Shown piece after piece: positions 29,990-37,649 of a stretch of 64,000 nucleotides of DNA. Position numbers and translations under genes: made by a program. Numbering within the stretch: the first letter of the stretch is position 1; the number at the start of each line of letters is the position of its first letter. The notes beneath the pieces are model-generated. The model had not been told where the DNA came from. It saw only the letters and a list, made by a program, of their open reading frames with translations, and searched no databases. Origin of the DNA: Nocardioides aquaticus (GTDB lineage Bacteria; Actinomycetota; Actinomycetes; Propionibacteriales; Nocardioidaceae); NCBI RefSeq assembly GCF_018459925.1, contig NZ_CP075371.1, positions 3,844,001 through 3,908,000 of the forward strand. The letters run 5' to 3'.

Positions 29990-30958
29990 TCAGGCGTGAC
30001 CGTCGAACATCGAGGTGACGGAGCCGTCCTCGAAGACCTCGCGGATCGCGCGCCCGACCAGCGGGGCGATCGAGAGGCAGGTGAGCTTGTCGAAGCTGAC
30101 GTCGCCCAGCGGGAGCGTGTTGGTGACCACGACCTCGACGGCCGGGGAGCTCTTCAGCCGCTCCACGGCGGGGTCGGAGAGGATCGCGTGGGTGGCCGCG
30201 ATGATCACGCCGGCCGCGCCCTCGGCCATGATCGCCTCGGCCGCCTTCACGATGGTCCCGCCGGTGTCGATCATGTCGTCGACCAGGACGCACATCCGGC
30301 CCTTGACCTCGCCGACGACGCGGTTGGCCACGGTCTCGTTGGGCCGGTCGGTACGACGGGTCTTGTGGATGAAGGCCAGCGGGGCACCGCCGAGGCGCGC
30401 CGACCAGCGCTCGGCCACCTTGATCCGGCCGGCGTCGGGCGAGACCACGGACAGCGACTGGCCGCCGTACTGCTGCTTGACGTAGTCGGCCAGGATCGGC
30501 AGCGCCATCAGGTGGTCGACGGGACCGTCGAAGAAGCCCTGGATCTGGTCGGCGTGCAGGTCCACGGTGATCAGGCGGTCGGCGCCGGCGGTCTTGAACA
30601 TGTCGGCGACCAGGCGCGCCGAGATCGGCTCGCGACCGCGGTGCTTCTTGTCCTGGCGGGCGTAGCCGTAGAACGGCATCACCACGGTGATCCGCTTCGC
30701 GGAGGCGCGCTTGAGCGCGTCGACCATGAGCAGGTGCTCCATGATCCACTCGTTGATCGGCGCGGTGTGGCTCTGCAGCACGAAGGCGTCGCAGCCGCGG
30801 ACGGACTCCTCGAAACGCACGTAGAGCTCGCCGTTGGCGAACTCGTAGGCGCTCTGCGGCACCAGCGCGGTGCCGAGGAGGTCGGCCACCTCCTGGGCGA
30901 GGACGGGGTGCGCCCGCCCGCTGAAGACCATCAGGTTCTTCTCGGTCGTGCGCTTCAT
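29990..30958 (-). CDS. prs: Ribose-phosphate pyrophosphokinase
   Basis: The protein has 322 residues. Signatures are LMVFSGRAHPVLAQEVA at the N-terminus, the flexible-loop segment YGYARQDKKHRGREPIS, LITVDLHADQIQGFFD, and the PRPP-binding loop VLVDDMIDTGGTIVKAA. It makes PRPP from ribose 5-phosphate and ATP for nucleotides, histidine and tryptophan. ATG 30958 matches the family N-terminus; a GTG nine bases upstream is possible. It follows glmU by 52 bases, as in mycobacteria. Confidence 0.97.
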   Translation of the reverse strand: MKRTTEKNLMVFSGRAHPVLAQEVADLLGTALVPQSAYEFANGELYVRFEESVRGCDAFVLQSHTAPINEWIMEHLLMVDALKRASAKRITVVMPFYGYARQDKKHRGREPISARLVADMFKTAGADRLITVDLHADQIQGFFDGPVDHLMALPILADYVKQQYGGQSLSVVSPDAGRIKVAERWSARLGGAPLAFIHKTRRTDRPNETVANRVVGEVKGRMCVLVDDMIDTGGTIVKAAEAIMAEGAAGVIIAATHAILSDPAVERLKSSPAVEVVVTNTLPLGDVSFDKLTCLSIAPLVGRAIREVFEDGSVTSMFDGHA

Positions 30959-31010
30959 GCCGGTCACGGTGCGTCGCTCCAGGGTCGCCGGGGGTGCGGA
31001 GGGCCGTGGT

Positions 31011-32474
31011 TCAGTCTGACGCACCCGGCGCCGATGACGCACCATCGGGTCCCGAGGCCTGGTCAGCGGCTTCGGCCTGCGCGGTCCCGGGACGGCGTCG
31101 CGCCGCCCAGCCCTCGATCACGCGCTGCGGGCCCGCCGAGACGGCCAGCGCACCGGCCGGCACGTCCTCGCGCACGACGGTGCCGGCGCCGGTCGAGGCC
31201 CCGTCGCCGACCGTGACCGGAGCGACGAACACGTTGTGTGAGCCAGTCCTCGCGTGGCGGCCCACGACGGTGCGGTGCTTGGCCTGCCCGTCGTAGTTGG
31301 CGGTGATCGACCCGGCGCCGACGTTGGTCCCCTCCCCCACCTCGGCGTCGCCGACGTAGGACAGGTGCGGCACCTTGGCGCCGCGCCCGAGGACGGTGTT
31401 CTTGGTCTCCACGAAGGTGCCGATCTTGCCGTCCGCCCCCAGGTCGGTGCCGGGACGCAGGTAGGCGAACGGGCCGACCGAGGCGCCGGCGCCGACCACC
31501 GCGAGCAGCCCGTGGGTCCGCACCACGCTCGCCCCGACGCCGACCTCGCAGTCGCGCAGGGTGGTGTCGGGCCCGACCACGGCGTCCTCGGCCACGACGG
31601 TCGCGCCGAGCAGCTGGGTGCCGGGGAGCAGGGTCACGTCGGGGGCGAGGACCACGTCGGCGTCGACCCAGGTGGTGCCCGGGTCGACGACGGTCACGCC
31701 GGCGCGCATCCAGCGCTCGAGGATCCGGCGGTTGAGCTCGCGCCCGATCTCGGCCAGCTGCACCCGGTCGTTGGCGCCCTCGGTCTGACGCACGTCGGCG
31801 ACGGGGTGGGCGCCGGTGTGCAGGCCGGCCTCGCGGGCCAGGCCGACCAGGTCGGTGAGGTAGTACTCGCCCTTGGCGTTGTCGTTGCTCAGCCGCGGCA
31901 GGGCGTCGAGCAGGAAGTCGGCGTCCAGGGCCAGGATCCCGGAGTTGATCTCGACGATCTCGCGCTGCGCCGGCGTCGCGTCCTTCTCCTCGACGATCGC
32001 CTCGACCTCGCCGTCGGCGTCGCGCAGCACCCGGCCGTACCCCGTCGGGTCGGGCACCCGGCCCGACAGCACGCTCACCGCGCAGTCGGAGGCGGCGTGC
32101 TCGTCGGCGAACGCGCGCAGGGCCTCACCGGTGAGCAGGGGGGTGTCGCCGTACGCGACCACGACCGTCCCGGCGACCGGGCCCTCGGCGGCGAGCGCGT
32201 CGATGGCGACCCGCACCGCGTGGCCGGTGCCGAGCTGCTCCTCCTGCACGGCGAGCAGGGCGTCCGGCCGCCGCTCGGTCACGTGGGGGCCGACCAGCTC
32301 GCGCTGGTGGCCCACGACGACCGCGACGCGTCCGGGGTCCAGCGACCCCACGGCCGCCAGGACGTGGCCGACCATGGAGCGGCCGGCGACGGCGTGCAGG
32401 ACCTTCGGGGTCTTCGACCTCATCCTCGTCCCGCCCCCGGCGGCGAGGAGGACCACGGTCAGCTCGTTCGTCAC
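31011..32474 (-). CDS. glmU: Bifunctional GlmU: GlcN-1-P acetyltransferase / GlcNAc-1-P uridyltransferase
   Basis: The protein has 487 residues. The N-terminal nucleotidyltransferase has VVLLAAGGGTRMRSKTPKVL. The C-terminal left-handed beta helix has the hexapeptide pattern and the acetyltransferase segment KNTVLGRGAKVPHLSYVGDA, then GSITANYDG. The C-terminus is an extended acidic tail after VIEGWAARR. It makes UDP-GlcNAc for peptidoglycan. GTG 32474 lies one base from the end of a tRNA-like relic, so there is no Shine-Dalgarno site; translation may rely on a leader running through that relic. Confidence 0.95.
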   Translation of the reverse strand: MTNELTVVLLAAGGGTRMRSKTPKVLHAVAGRSMVGHVLAAVGSLDPGRVAVVVGHQRELVGPHVTERRPDALLAVQEEQLGTGHAVRVAIDALAAEGPVAGTVVVAYGDTPLLTGEALRAFADEHAASDCAVSVLSGRVPDPTGYGRVLRDADGEVEAIVEEKDATPAQREIVEINSGILALDADFLLDALPRLSNDNAKGEYYLTDLVGLAREAGLHTGAHPVADVRQTEGANDRVQLAEIGRELNRRILERWMRAGVTVVDPGTTWVDADVVLAPDVTLLPGTQLLGATVVAEDAVVGPDTTLRDCEVGVGASVVRTHGLLAVVGAGASVGPFAYLRPGTDLGADGKIGTFVETKNTVLGRGAKVPHLSYVGDAEVGEGTNVGAGSITANYDGQAKHRTVVGRHARTGSHNVFVAPVTVGDGASTGAGTVVREDVPAGALAVSAGPQRVIEGWAARRRPGTAQAEAADQASGPDGASSAPGASD

Positions 32475-32475
32475 G

Positions 32476-32582
32476 CTCCCCGGGCAGGAGTCGAACCTGC
32501 GTCGCTCGGCCTGGCCCGAGGTGTGCCGTCGGGCCTGGTCCAGCAGCGAGTGCCGTCCTGGACCGGTCGGTCCAGCCGGGGA
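32476..32582 (-). pseudogene. tRNA-Gln-like relic between glmU and tRNA-Gln
   Basis: The 3' 31 bases plus one flanking base (32475-32506) are identical to the T-arm and 3' acceptor strand of the tRNA-Gln gene at 32693-32771. A matching 5' acceptor strand TCCCCGG ends at 32582, so both acceptor halves of a tRNA are present. The middle is 28 bases too long and gives no seven-base anticodon loop; it contains a different hairpin (GGCCCGA/TCGGGCC). It is best read as a decayed tandem copy of the tRNA gene, although a tRNA-like RNA cannot be excluded. Confidence 0.65.
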
Positions 32583-32692
32583 CTGGCGGTGATCCTAGCG
32601 AGTGCCGGTCCGGGCAGGGCCGGGTCCGCGGCGGCGACGCCCTCGTCCGTCGCGGACGAGCTGCTCCACCTCGGCGGCCCACGAGGGGCTGG

Positions 32693-32771
32693 CTCCCCGG
32701 GCAGGAGTCGAACCTGCGTCGCTTGTCCTGATTCAAAGTCAGGCGGGCCCTACCGGCAGACCAACCGGGGA
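32693..32771 (-). tRNA. tRNA-Gln (anticodon UUG)
   Basis: The acceptor TCCCCGG pairs with CCGGGGA and is followed by G73, as usual for Gln. The D-arm is GGTC/GGCC with a GG in the loop. The anticodon stem CCTGA/TCAGG encloses CTTTGAA, anticodon UUG. The T-arm is GCAGG-TTCGACT-CCTGC. At 79 nt it is a few bases longer than normal because the variable region has about nine bases. No CCA is encoded. Confidence 0.9.
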
Positions 32772-32819
32772 TCGACCGCGCCCAACTCTAGGACCTGCCC
32801 CCGCGTCGGCGCGGGGCCC

Positions 32820-32825
32820 TAGGGT
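32820..32825 (+). promoter_or_regulatory. Predicted -10 of a leaderless promoter, LigC-type ligase
   Basis: The plus strand reads TAGGGT-N7-GTG with the GTG at 32833. Confidence 0.4.
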
Positions 32826-32832
32826 CGGCGGG

Positions 32833-33933
32833 GTGGACCTCCCCGTGATGCCGCCGGTGCGGCCGATGCTCGCGAAGTCCGTCGCCGGGGTCCCCGACCC
32901 CGGGAAGCACGGCGGGCTGTCCTTCGAGCCGAAGTGGGACGGGTTCCGCTGCCTGGTCTTCCGCGACGGCGACGAGGTCGAGCTGACCAGCCGCAACACC
33001 AAGCCGCTGACCCGCTACTTCCCCGAGGTGGTGGCGGCCATTCTGGAGCAGCTGCCCGAGCGGTGCGTGCTCGACGGCGAGGTCTTCGTGGCCGCCGACG
33101 GCCGGCTGCAGTTCGAGACCCTGCAGGAGCGCATCCACCCGGCCGCCTCGCGGGTGCGGATGCTGAGCGAGGAGACCCCCGCCGGGTTCGTCGCCTTCGA
33201 CCTGCTCGCGCTGGGCGACACCTCCTTCGTGGACCGCCCGTTCGCCGAGCGGCGCGCCGCGCTGGCCGAGGCGCTCGGCGACCTGGGCACCGAGGGGCCG
33301 TGCTACCTGACCCGGACCACCACCGAGCAGGCCGAGGCGCAGCGGTGGTTCGAGCAGTTCGAGGGCGCCGGGCTGGACGGCGTGGTCGCGAAGCCGCTCG
33401 ACGCCCCGTACGTCGAGAACGGGCGAACGATGCTGAAGATCAAGCACGTGCGCACCGCCGACGTGGTCGTCGCGGGCTACCGCGAGCACAAGACCAGCAC
33501 GCCGGAGCGGCCGCTGCTGGGCAGCCTGCTGCTCGGCCTGCACGCCGGCGGCTCGCTGCAGCACGTCGGCGTGAGCGCCAGCTTCACCGAGGCCCGCCGC
33601 GCCGAGCTGCTCGCCGAGCTGCAGCCGCTGGTCTGCCCGATCGAGGAGCACCCGTGGTCGGCGTGGGCCGGCGACGCGGTCGCGAACCCCGACCGGGTGC
33701 CGGGCACCCAGAGCCGGTGGAGCGTCGGCAAGGACCTCTCCTTCACCCCGCTGCGGCCCGAGCGGGTGCTCGAGGTCAAGTACGACCACATGGAGGGGCG
33801 CCGCTTCCGCCACACCGCGCACTTCCTGCGCTGGCGACCCGACCGCGACGCCGCCTCGTGCGGCTACGAGCAGCTCGAGGAGCCGGTCTCCTACGACCTG
33901 GGTACGGTGCTCTCAGGAGGTCGTGATGACTGA
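32833..33933 (+). CDS. ATP-dependent DNA ligase, LigC type
   Basis: The protein has 366 residues and starts VDLPVMPPVRPMLAK, as mycobacterial LigC does. The adenylated lysine is in FEPKWDGFRC (about residue 34). Motif III (FVAFDLLAL), motif IV (LDGVVAKP) and motif V (MLKIKHVRTADVVV) follow, then a C-terminal OB domain. It seals nicks using ATP and is an accessory to the NAD-dependent LigA. With the polymerase gene at 34826-35887 it probably forms a repair pair (LigC plus Prim-PolC-type polymerase) for gap filling or end joining. No Ku gene is in the window. Confidence 0.9.
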   Translation: MDLPVMPPVRPMLAKSVAGVPDPGKHGGLSFEPKWDGFRCLVFRDGDEVELTSRNTKPLTRYFPEVVAAILEQLPERCVLDGEVFVAADGRLQFETLQERIHPAASRVRMLSEETPAGFVAFDLLALGDTSFVDRPFAERRAALAEALGDLGTEGPCYLTRTTTEQAEAQRWFEQFEGAGLDGVVAKPLDAPYVENGRTMLKIKHVRTADVVVAGYREHKTSTPERPLLGSLLLGLHAGGSLQHVGVSASFTEARRAELLAELQPLVCPIEEHPWSAWAGDAVANPDRVPGTQSRWSVGKDLSFTPLRPERVLEVKYDHMEGRRFRHTAHFLRWRPDRDAASCGYEQLEEPVSYDLGTVLSGGRDD

Positions 33934-34501
33934 GCAGGGACAGGACCGGCCCGACGGCACGGGCGCGCACTACGACGTGGTGCTGCTGGTCGAGCAGGCG
34001 CTGAGCGCCGCCGACGCCGCCCAGGTGCGCTCGCTGCACGTGGGCATCGAGGAGCAGGTGCGCTACCACGTGGTGCTGCCGGTCGAGGACGCCGCGCTGC
34101 GGGTCGAGGCCGCGCTGGGCACCATGTCGACCGGCGAGGTGCTCGCGCCCCCCGCGGCGCCGATGGCCGACGTCGACGTCGACGCCATGCGCGAGCAGAC
34201 CCACCACCGGGCCGCGAGCACCCTGACCGCCAGCGTCGCGGCCCTCGAGGGGGCCGGCGCGTTGGTCGGCACCCGCCGCGCCGTCGACGAGGAACCGGTC
34301 GACGCCCTCACCACGGTGATCGAGGAGGTCGGCGGCCAGGAGGCCATCGTGCTGACGCGGCCGCACCTGGTGGCCGAGTTCTTCCACGTCGACTGGGCCT
34401 CGCAGGCGCGGCGACACCTCGGCATCCCGGTGCTGCACCTGGTCGAGCACGAGACGTTCGACGAGCAGACCGGCGGGCCCGAGGGCGTCACCGGCTTCTG
34501 A
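33926..34501 (+). CDS. Conserved hypothetical protein coupled to the ligase gene
   Basis: The protein has 191 residues; I do not recognise the family. It has an alternating strand-helix pattern (DVVLLVEQALSAADAAQVRS at the start, then VALEGAGALVGTRRA and EAIVLTRPHLVAEFFHVDW) and ends LGIPVLHLVEHETF. That arrangement resembles a universal-stress-protein or Rossmann-like fold, but the ATP loop is not evident. ATG 33926 has a perfect AGGAGG five bases upstream and the gene overlaps the ligase stop by eight bases, so it is co-translated with the ligase. A role in DNA repair is possible by context only. Confidence 0.75.
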   Translation: MTEQGQDRPDGTGAHYDVVLLVEQALSAADAAQVRSLHVGIEEQVRYHVVLPVEDAALRVEAALGTMSTGEVLAPPAAPMADVDVDAMREQTHHRAASTLTASVAALEGAGALVGTRRAVDEEPVDALTTVIEEVGGQEAIVLTRPHLVAEFFHVDWASQARRHLGIPVLHLVEHETFDEQTGGPEGVTGF

Positions 34502-34647
34502 CCGCGGGGGTATCAGCCCCGCTACTAGCCCTGTTACCAGGACTTACCCCCTCGTGGGCGGGCCGTTGACGAACTGTTCCCCTACCTCCTGCCCGGCTCG
34601 CTTACGGTTCTCCAGGCGGGTCCTAGGACCCGCGTGACGTGCTGCCA

Positions 34648-34684
34648 GGGTTCGGGGGGACCCGGCCGGCTCCGGGGGGAGAGC
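34648..34684 (-). ncRNA. Candidate 6C-type small RNA core
   Basis: On the minus strand two adjacent hairpins, GCTC-TCCCCCCG-GAGC and GGGT-CCCCCCGA-ACCC, each expose a run of six cytosines and are separated by five bases. This is the defining feature of the actinobacterial 6C RNA family. A perfect palindrome (GCGGGTCCTAGGACCCGC, 34616-34633) downstream could end the transcript. The extent is not determined and no promoter is evident. A plus-strand RNA ending at the hairpin 34710-34732 is the main alternative. Confidence 0.45.
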
Positions 34685-34709
34685 GGTCCAGGCAGACGCA
34701 GACGGAGGG

Positions 34710-34732
34710 GCCGGCCGGGACACCCGGCCGGC
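34710..34732 (+). terminator. Rho-independent terminator-like hairpin
   Basis: A perfect 10-bp stem (GCCGGCCGGG, loop ACA, then its complement) is followed by TTCTTC on the plus strand. It could end transcription from the ligase and hypothetical genes or from a small RNA upstream. Confidence 0.6.
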
Positions 34733-34763
34733 TTCTTCGCCGTTCCCCGGCGACCGGCGAGCG

Positions 34764-34814
34764 ATGACAGCAGCGGATCGCTGCCACCAGGTGACAGTGA
34801 TCCGCTGCTGTCAT
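34764..34814 (-). terminator. 16-bp inverted repeat downstream of the polymerase gene
   Basis: The perfect arms ATGACAGCAGCGGATC and GATCCGCTGCTGTCAT flank 19 bases. It lies 11 bases beyond the stop of the minus-strand polymerase gene, so it probably terminates that gene, but with AT-containing arms and no U-run it could also be a mobile repeat. Confidence 0.5.
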
Positions 34815-34825
34815 GCTCGCGGTCC

Positions 34826-35887
34826 TCACTCCTCCCAGTGCGCCGCGACCTTCCGGCTCGGCTGCACGCGCGGCGGCTCCCCCGGCATCTTCGGGTGGTC
34901 CGGCGGGTAGGGCATCTCGCCCAGGCCCGACTCCTCGTAGAGCGCGAGCAGCGGCTCGATCGACCCGGGGGCGTCGTCGATGCCCGCCCACGGGTCGCCG
35001 TCGGCGAGCCGGTCCGGCACGGTGTGCAGGTTCCAGACCCTCGGGTCGGTGGTGGTGGCCAGCTCGTCCCAGGTCATCGGGGTCGAGACCGGGGCGCCCG
35101 GCAGCGGGCGCAGCGAGTAGGCCGAGGCGATGGTCCGGTCCCGGCAGTTCTGGTTGTAGTCGACGAAGATCCGTTCGCCGCGCTCCTCCTTCCACCAGGC
35201 GGTGGTGACCTGCTCGTCGCGGCGCTCCAGCTCGCGGCCGAAGCCGATCGCGGCGTGCCGGACGTCGACGAAGTCCCACTCGGGGCGGATCCGGACGTAG
35301 ACGTGCACGCCACGGTTGCCCGACGTCTTCGGCCACCCGACCAGGCCGAGCTCCTCGAGGAGCTCCCGGGCCAGCCCCGCGACCCTCGCCGCGTCGGTGA
35401 AGGTGGTGCCCGGCTGCGGGTCGAGGTCGATCCGCAGCTCGTCGGGGTGGTCGACGTCGTCGCGGCGCACCGGCCAGGGGTGGAAGGTCAGCGTGCCCAT
35501 GTGCGCGCACCAGACGGGCACCGCGATCTCGGTCGGGCAGATCTCGTCGGCCGTACGCCCCGACGGGAACGTCACCGTCGTCGTCTCGAGGTAGTCGGGC
35601 GCCCCCCGGGGCACCCGCTTCTGGTAGAACGCGTCGGCCTTGCTGTCCTGCGGGCCGGTCGCCAGCCGCATGCCGGGGCGGACGCCCGAGGGCCAGCGCT
35701 CGAGCGCGGTCGGCCGGTCGCGCAGCGCCCGCATCAGCCCGTCGTCGACGGAGGCGACGTACTGGGCCACCATCAGCTTGGTCACCTCGGGCGTGCCGTC
35801 CGTCGCCTCGTAGACCACCCGGTCCGGGCTGGAGACCCGTACCGTCCGCCCGCCCGCCTCGACCTCGGCCGCCGCCACCTTCGCCAT
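34826..35887 (-). CDS. LigD polymerase-domain (archaeo-eukaryotic primase) protein
   Basis: The protein has 353 residues, a stand-alone polymerase domain. The metal-binding motif I is RIDLDPQPG (the DxD aspartates), motif II is KTSGNRGVHVYV with the phosphate-contacting His, and motif III lies near FVDYNQNCRD with the third acidic residue. These enzymes fill gaps with a preference for ribonucleotides. The nearby LigC-type ligase makes a two-gene analogue of LigD without the nuclease. ATG 35887 fits TAGGGT at six bases. Its -10 overlaps that of the divergent Eis-like gene. Confidence 0.9.
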   Translation of the reverse strand: MAKVAAAEVEAGGRTVRVSSPDRVVYEATDGTPEVTKLMVAQYVASVDDGLMRALRDRPTALERWPSGVRPGMRLATGPQDSKADAFYQKRVPRGAPDYLETTTVTFPSGRTADEICPTEIAVPVWCAHMGTLTFHPWPVRRDDVDHPDELRIDLDPQPGTTFTDAARVAGLARELLEELGLVGWPKTSGNRGVHVYVRIRPEWDFVDVRHAAIGFGRELERRDEQVTTAWWKEERGERIFVDYNQNCRDRTIASAYSLRPLPGAPVSTPMTWDELATTTDPRVWNLHTVPDRLADGDPWAGIDDAPGSIEPLLALYEESGLGEMPYPPDHPKMPGEPPRVQPSRKVAAHWEE

Positions 35888-35893
35888 GGCCCG

Positions 35894-35903
35894 ACCCTAG
35901 GCT
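35894..35903. promoter_or_regulatory. Overlapping divergent -10 elements (polymerase / Eis-like gene)
   Basis: The ten bases ACCCTAGGCT hold TAGGGT on the minus strand (35899-35894) and TAGGCT on the plus strand (35898-35903). Each lies exactly six bases from its own start codon (ATG 35887, GTG 35910). The whole intergenic gap is 22 bp. Both transcripts would be leaderless, and the two promoters should exclude one another. Confidence 0.55.
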
Positions 35904-35909
35904 CTGCGC

Positions 35910-37220
35910 GTGGCCCAGCACCCCGACCTGACCGCCGAGTCCTTCGGCCCCGACACCTTCACCGACGACGACGGCACGCTCCACCCCCGCGTGCGCGGGT
36001 TCGGTGAGGCCGTGTCGCGGGCCTTCCTCGAGGGTCGCGGCAGCGAGGAGCGCCGCCGGCGGTGGGTCGAGCACCTCGTCGCCGACCGTGCGGTGCTGCG
36101 CGGGATGTGGGAGGCCGCCCCCGCCGTGGGACCGGGCACGATCCCGGTGGCCACGTTCGCCTCCTTCGACAAGACCCTCGCCGTGGGCGGCGGCCGTACG
36201 GTGCCGCTGCACATGATCACCGACGTGACCGTCTCGCCGGCCTTCCGCCGGCGCGGCCTGACCCGGCGGCTGATGACCGAGGACCTCGCTGACGCGGCCG
36301 CCCGCGGGCTGCCGCTGGCCGCGCTCACGGTCTCCGAGGGGTCGATCTACGGCCGGTTCGGGTTCGGCTGCGCCACGACGCTGCACGAGGTCGACGTCGA
36401 CGCCGGGCCGCGGTTCGCCCTGCGCGCCGACGTCGCGGCCGGCCTGGGCGAGGACCCGGGCCGGTTCACGGTGGTCGAGCCCCTCGAGGCCTGGCCGGCG
36501 GTGCAGCAGGTCTCCGCCGCCCACCACGCCACCACCCGGGGCTCGGTGGAGCGCCCGCAGTTCTACGAGCCGATGCTCACCGGGGTCTTCCGCCACACCG
36601 ACGAGGGCCCGGACCGCACGCTGCGCGCCGTCGTGCACCTCGACGCGGCCGGGACGCCCGACGGGTACGCGCTCTACCGGCCGCTCGGCAAGGTCGACGG
36701 CGTCCACGCCCTCGAGGTGAGCGACCTGCTCGCCCCCGACCCGGCCGTGCGGCTGCGTCTGTGGCGGTTCCTGGCCGAGATGGACCTCGTGCAGCTCCTG
36801 CGCTTCCCCCGGATGCGCGTCGACGACGCCCTGCCGTGGGCCCTGGTCGAGCCGCGCGCGGTCCGGACCACCGGGACCTCGGACATGCTCTGGGTCCGGG
36901 TGCTCGACGTCGTCGCGGCCCTCGAGGCGCGCCCCTGGTACGCCGACGGCGACGTCGTCCTGGAGGTCGAGGACCCCTTGGGGCACGCCTCGGGCCGCTG
37001 GCGGCTCGCGGCCCAGGACGGCGTGGCCCGGGTCACCCCCACCGACGACCCGGCCGGGGTGCGGCTGTCGGCCGACACGCTCGGCTCGCTCTACCTCGGC
37101 GGGGTGAGCGTCGCGACGCTGCACGCCGCGGGCCGGCTGCCGGGCGTCGCGGAGGCCGTACGCCGCCTCGCCGCGCTGGCCGACGGCGGGCCTGCGCCGT
37201 ACTGCTCGACGGGCTTCTGA
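35910..37220 (+). CDS. Eis-like GNAT acetyltransferase
   Basis: The protein has 436 residues, typical for the Eis family (two GNAT domains plus a sterol-carrier-like C-terminal domain). The N-terminal domain has the acetyl-CoA motif DVTVSPAFRRRGLTRRLM (RxxGxG/A as R-R-R-G-L-T-R) and SIYGRFGFG. The C-terminus ends CSTGF with the terminal carboxylate that acts as general base in Eis. Family members acetylate amines, including aminoglycosides and proteins. The natural substrate is unknown. GTG 35910 is supported by the -10 spacing. Confidence 0.88.
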   Translation: MAQHPDLTAESFGPDTFTDDDGTLHPRVRGFGEAVSRAFLEGRGSEERRRRWVEHLVADRAVLRGMWEAAPAVGPGTIPVATFASFDKTLAVGGGRTVPLHMITDVTVSPAFRRRGLTRRLMTEDLADAAARGLPLAALTVSEGSIYGRFGFGCATTLHEVDVDAGPRFALRADVAAGLGEDPGRFTVVEPLEAWPAVQQVSAAHHATTRGSVERPQFYEPMLTGVFRHTDEGPDRTLRAVVHLDAAGTPDGYALYRPLGKVDGVHALEVSDLLAPDPAVRLRLWRFLAEMDLVQLLRFPRMRVDDALPWALVEPRAVRTTGTSDMLWVRVLDVVAALEARPWYADGDVVLEVEDPLGHASGRWRLAAQDGVARVTPTDDPAGVRLSADTLGSLYLGGVSVATLHAAGRLPGVAEAVRRLAALADGGPAPYCSTGF

Positions 37221-37232
37221 CCCGGCGCGGAC

Positions 37233-37238
37233 TATCCT
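37233..37238 (+). promoter_or_regulatory. Predicted -10 of a leaderless promoter, msrB
   Basis: The plus strand reads TATCCT-N6-ATG with the ATG at 37245. Confidence 0.5.
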
Positions 37239-37244
37239 GGGGCC

Positions 37245-37649
37245 ATGGCATACGACGTGGAGAAGACCGACGAGCAGTGGCGCGCAGAGCTGTCGCCGGA
37301 GGAGTACCAGGTGCTGCGCAAGGCCGGCACCGAGCGCGCGTTCGTCGGGGAGTACACCGACATCGAGACCACCGGCGTCTACCGCTGCAAGGCGTGCCAG
37401 GCGAAGCTCTTCGAGAGCGACACCAAGTTCCACTCCGGGTGCGGGTGGCCGTCGTTCTACCAGCCGGTGAGCGACACCATCGAGTACCTCGACGACAGCA
37501 GCGGCGGGATGAAGCGCACGGAGGTCCGTTGCGCGAGCTGCGGCTCGCACCTCGGCCACGTCTTCCCCGACGGGTACGGCACGCCCACCGGTGACCGCTA
37601 CTGCATCAACTCGATCGCGCTCACCCTGGAGCCCGCCGACCAGCAGTGA
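37245..37649 (+). CDS. msrB: Peptide methionine-R-sulfoxide reductase MsrB
   Basis: The protein has 134 residues. The zinc ligands are CKAC (about residues 46-49) and CASC (about 92-95). The substrate site GCGWPSFYQP and the catalytic Cys in RYCINSIAL are present. It reduces R-methionine sulfoxide in proteins. The 3' end overlaps the convergent NmrA-type gene by 29 bases. In mycobacteria msrB also lies close to hemQ, though here several genes intervene. Confidence 0.96.
   Translation: MAYDVEKTDEQWRAELSPEEYQVLRKAGTERAFVGEYTDIETTGVYRCKACQAKLFESDTKFHSGCGWPSFYQPVSDTIEYLDDSSGGMKRTEVRCASCGSHLGHVFPDGYGTPTGDRYCINSIALTLEPADQQ

Noticed and set aside
32475..32582. tRNA-like relic considered as a functional selenocysteine or other long tRNA
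   Set aside because: No seven-base anticodon loop or proper D-arm can be drawn in the middle part.
34510..34740. Possible cyclic di-AMP or other metabolite riboswitch
   Set aside because: No gene follows on the same strand and the known consensus blocks are not recognisable; a small RNA or terminators fit better.
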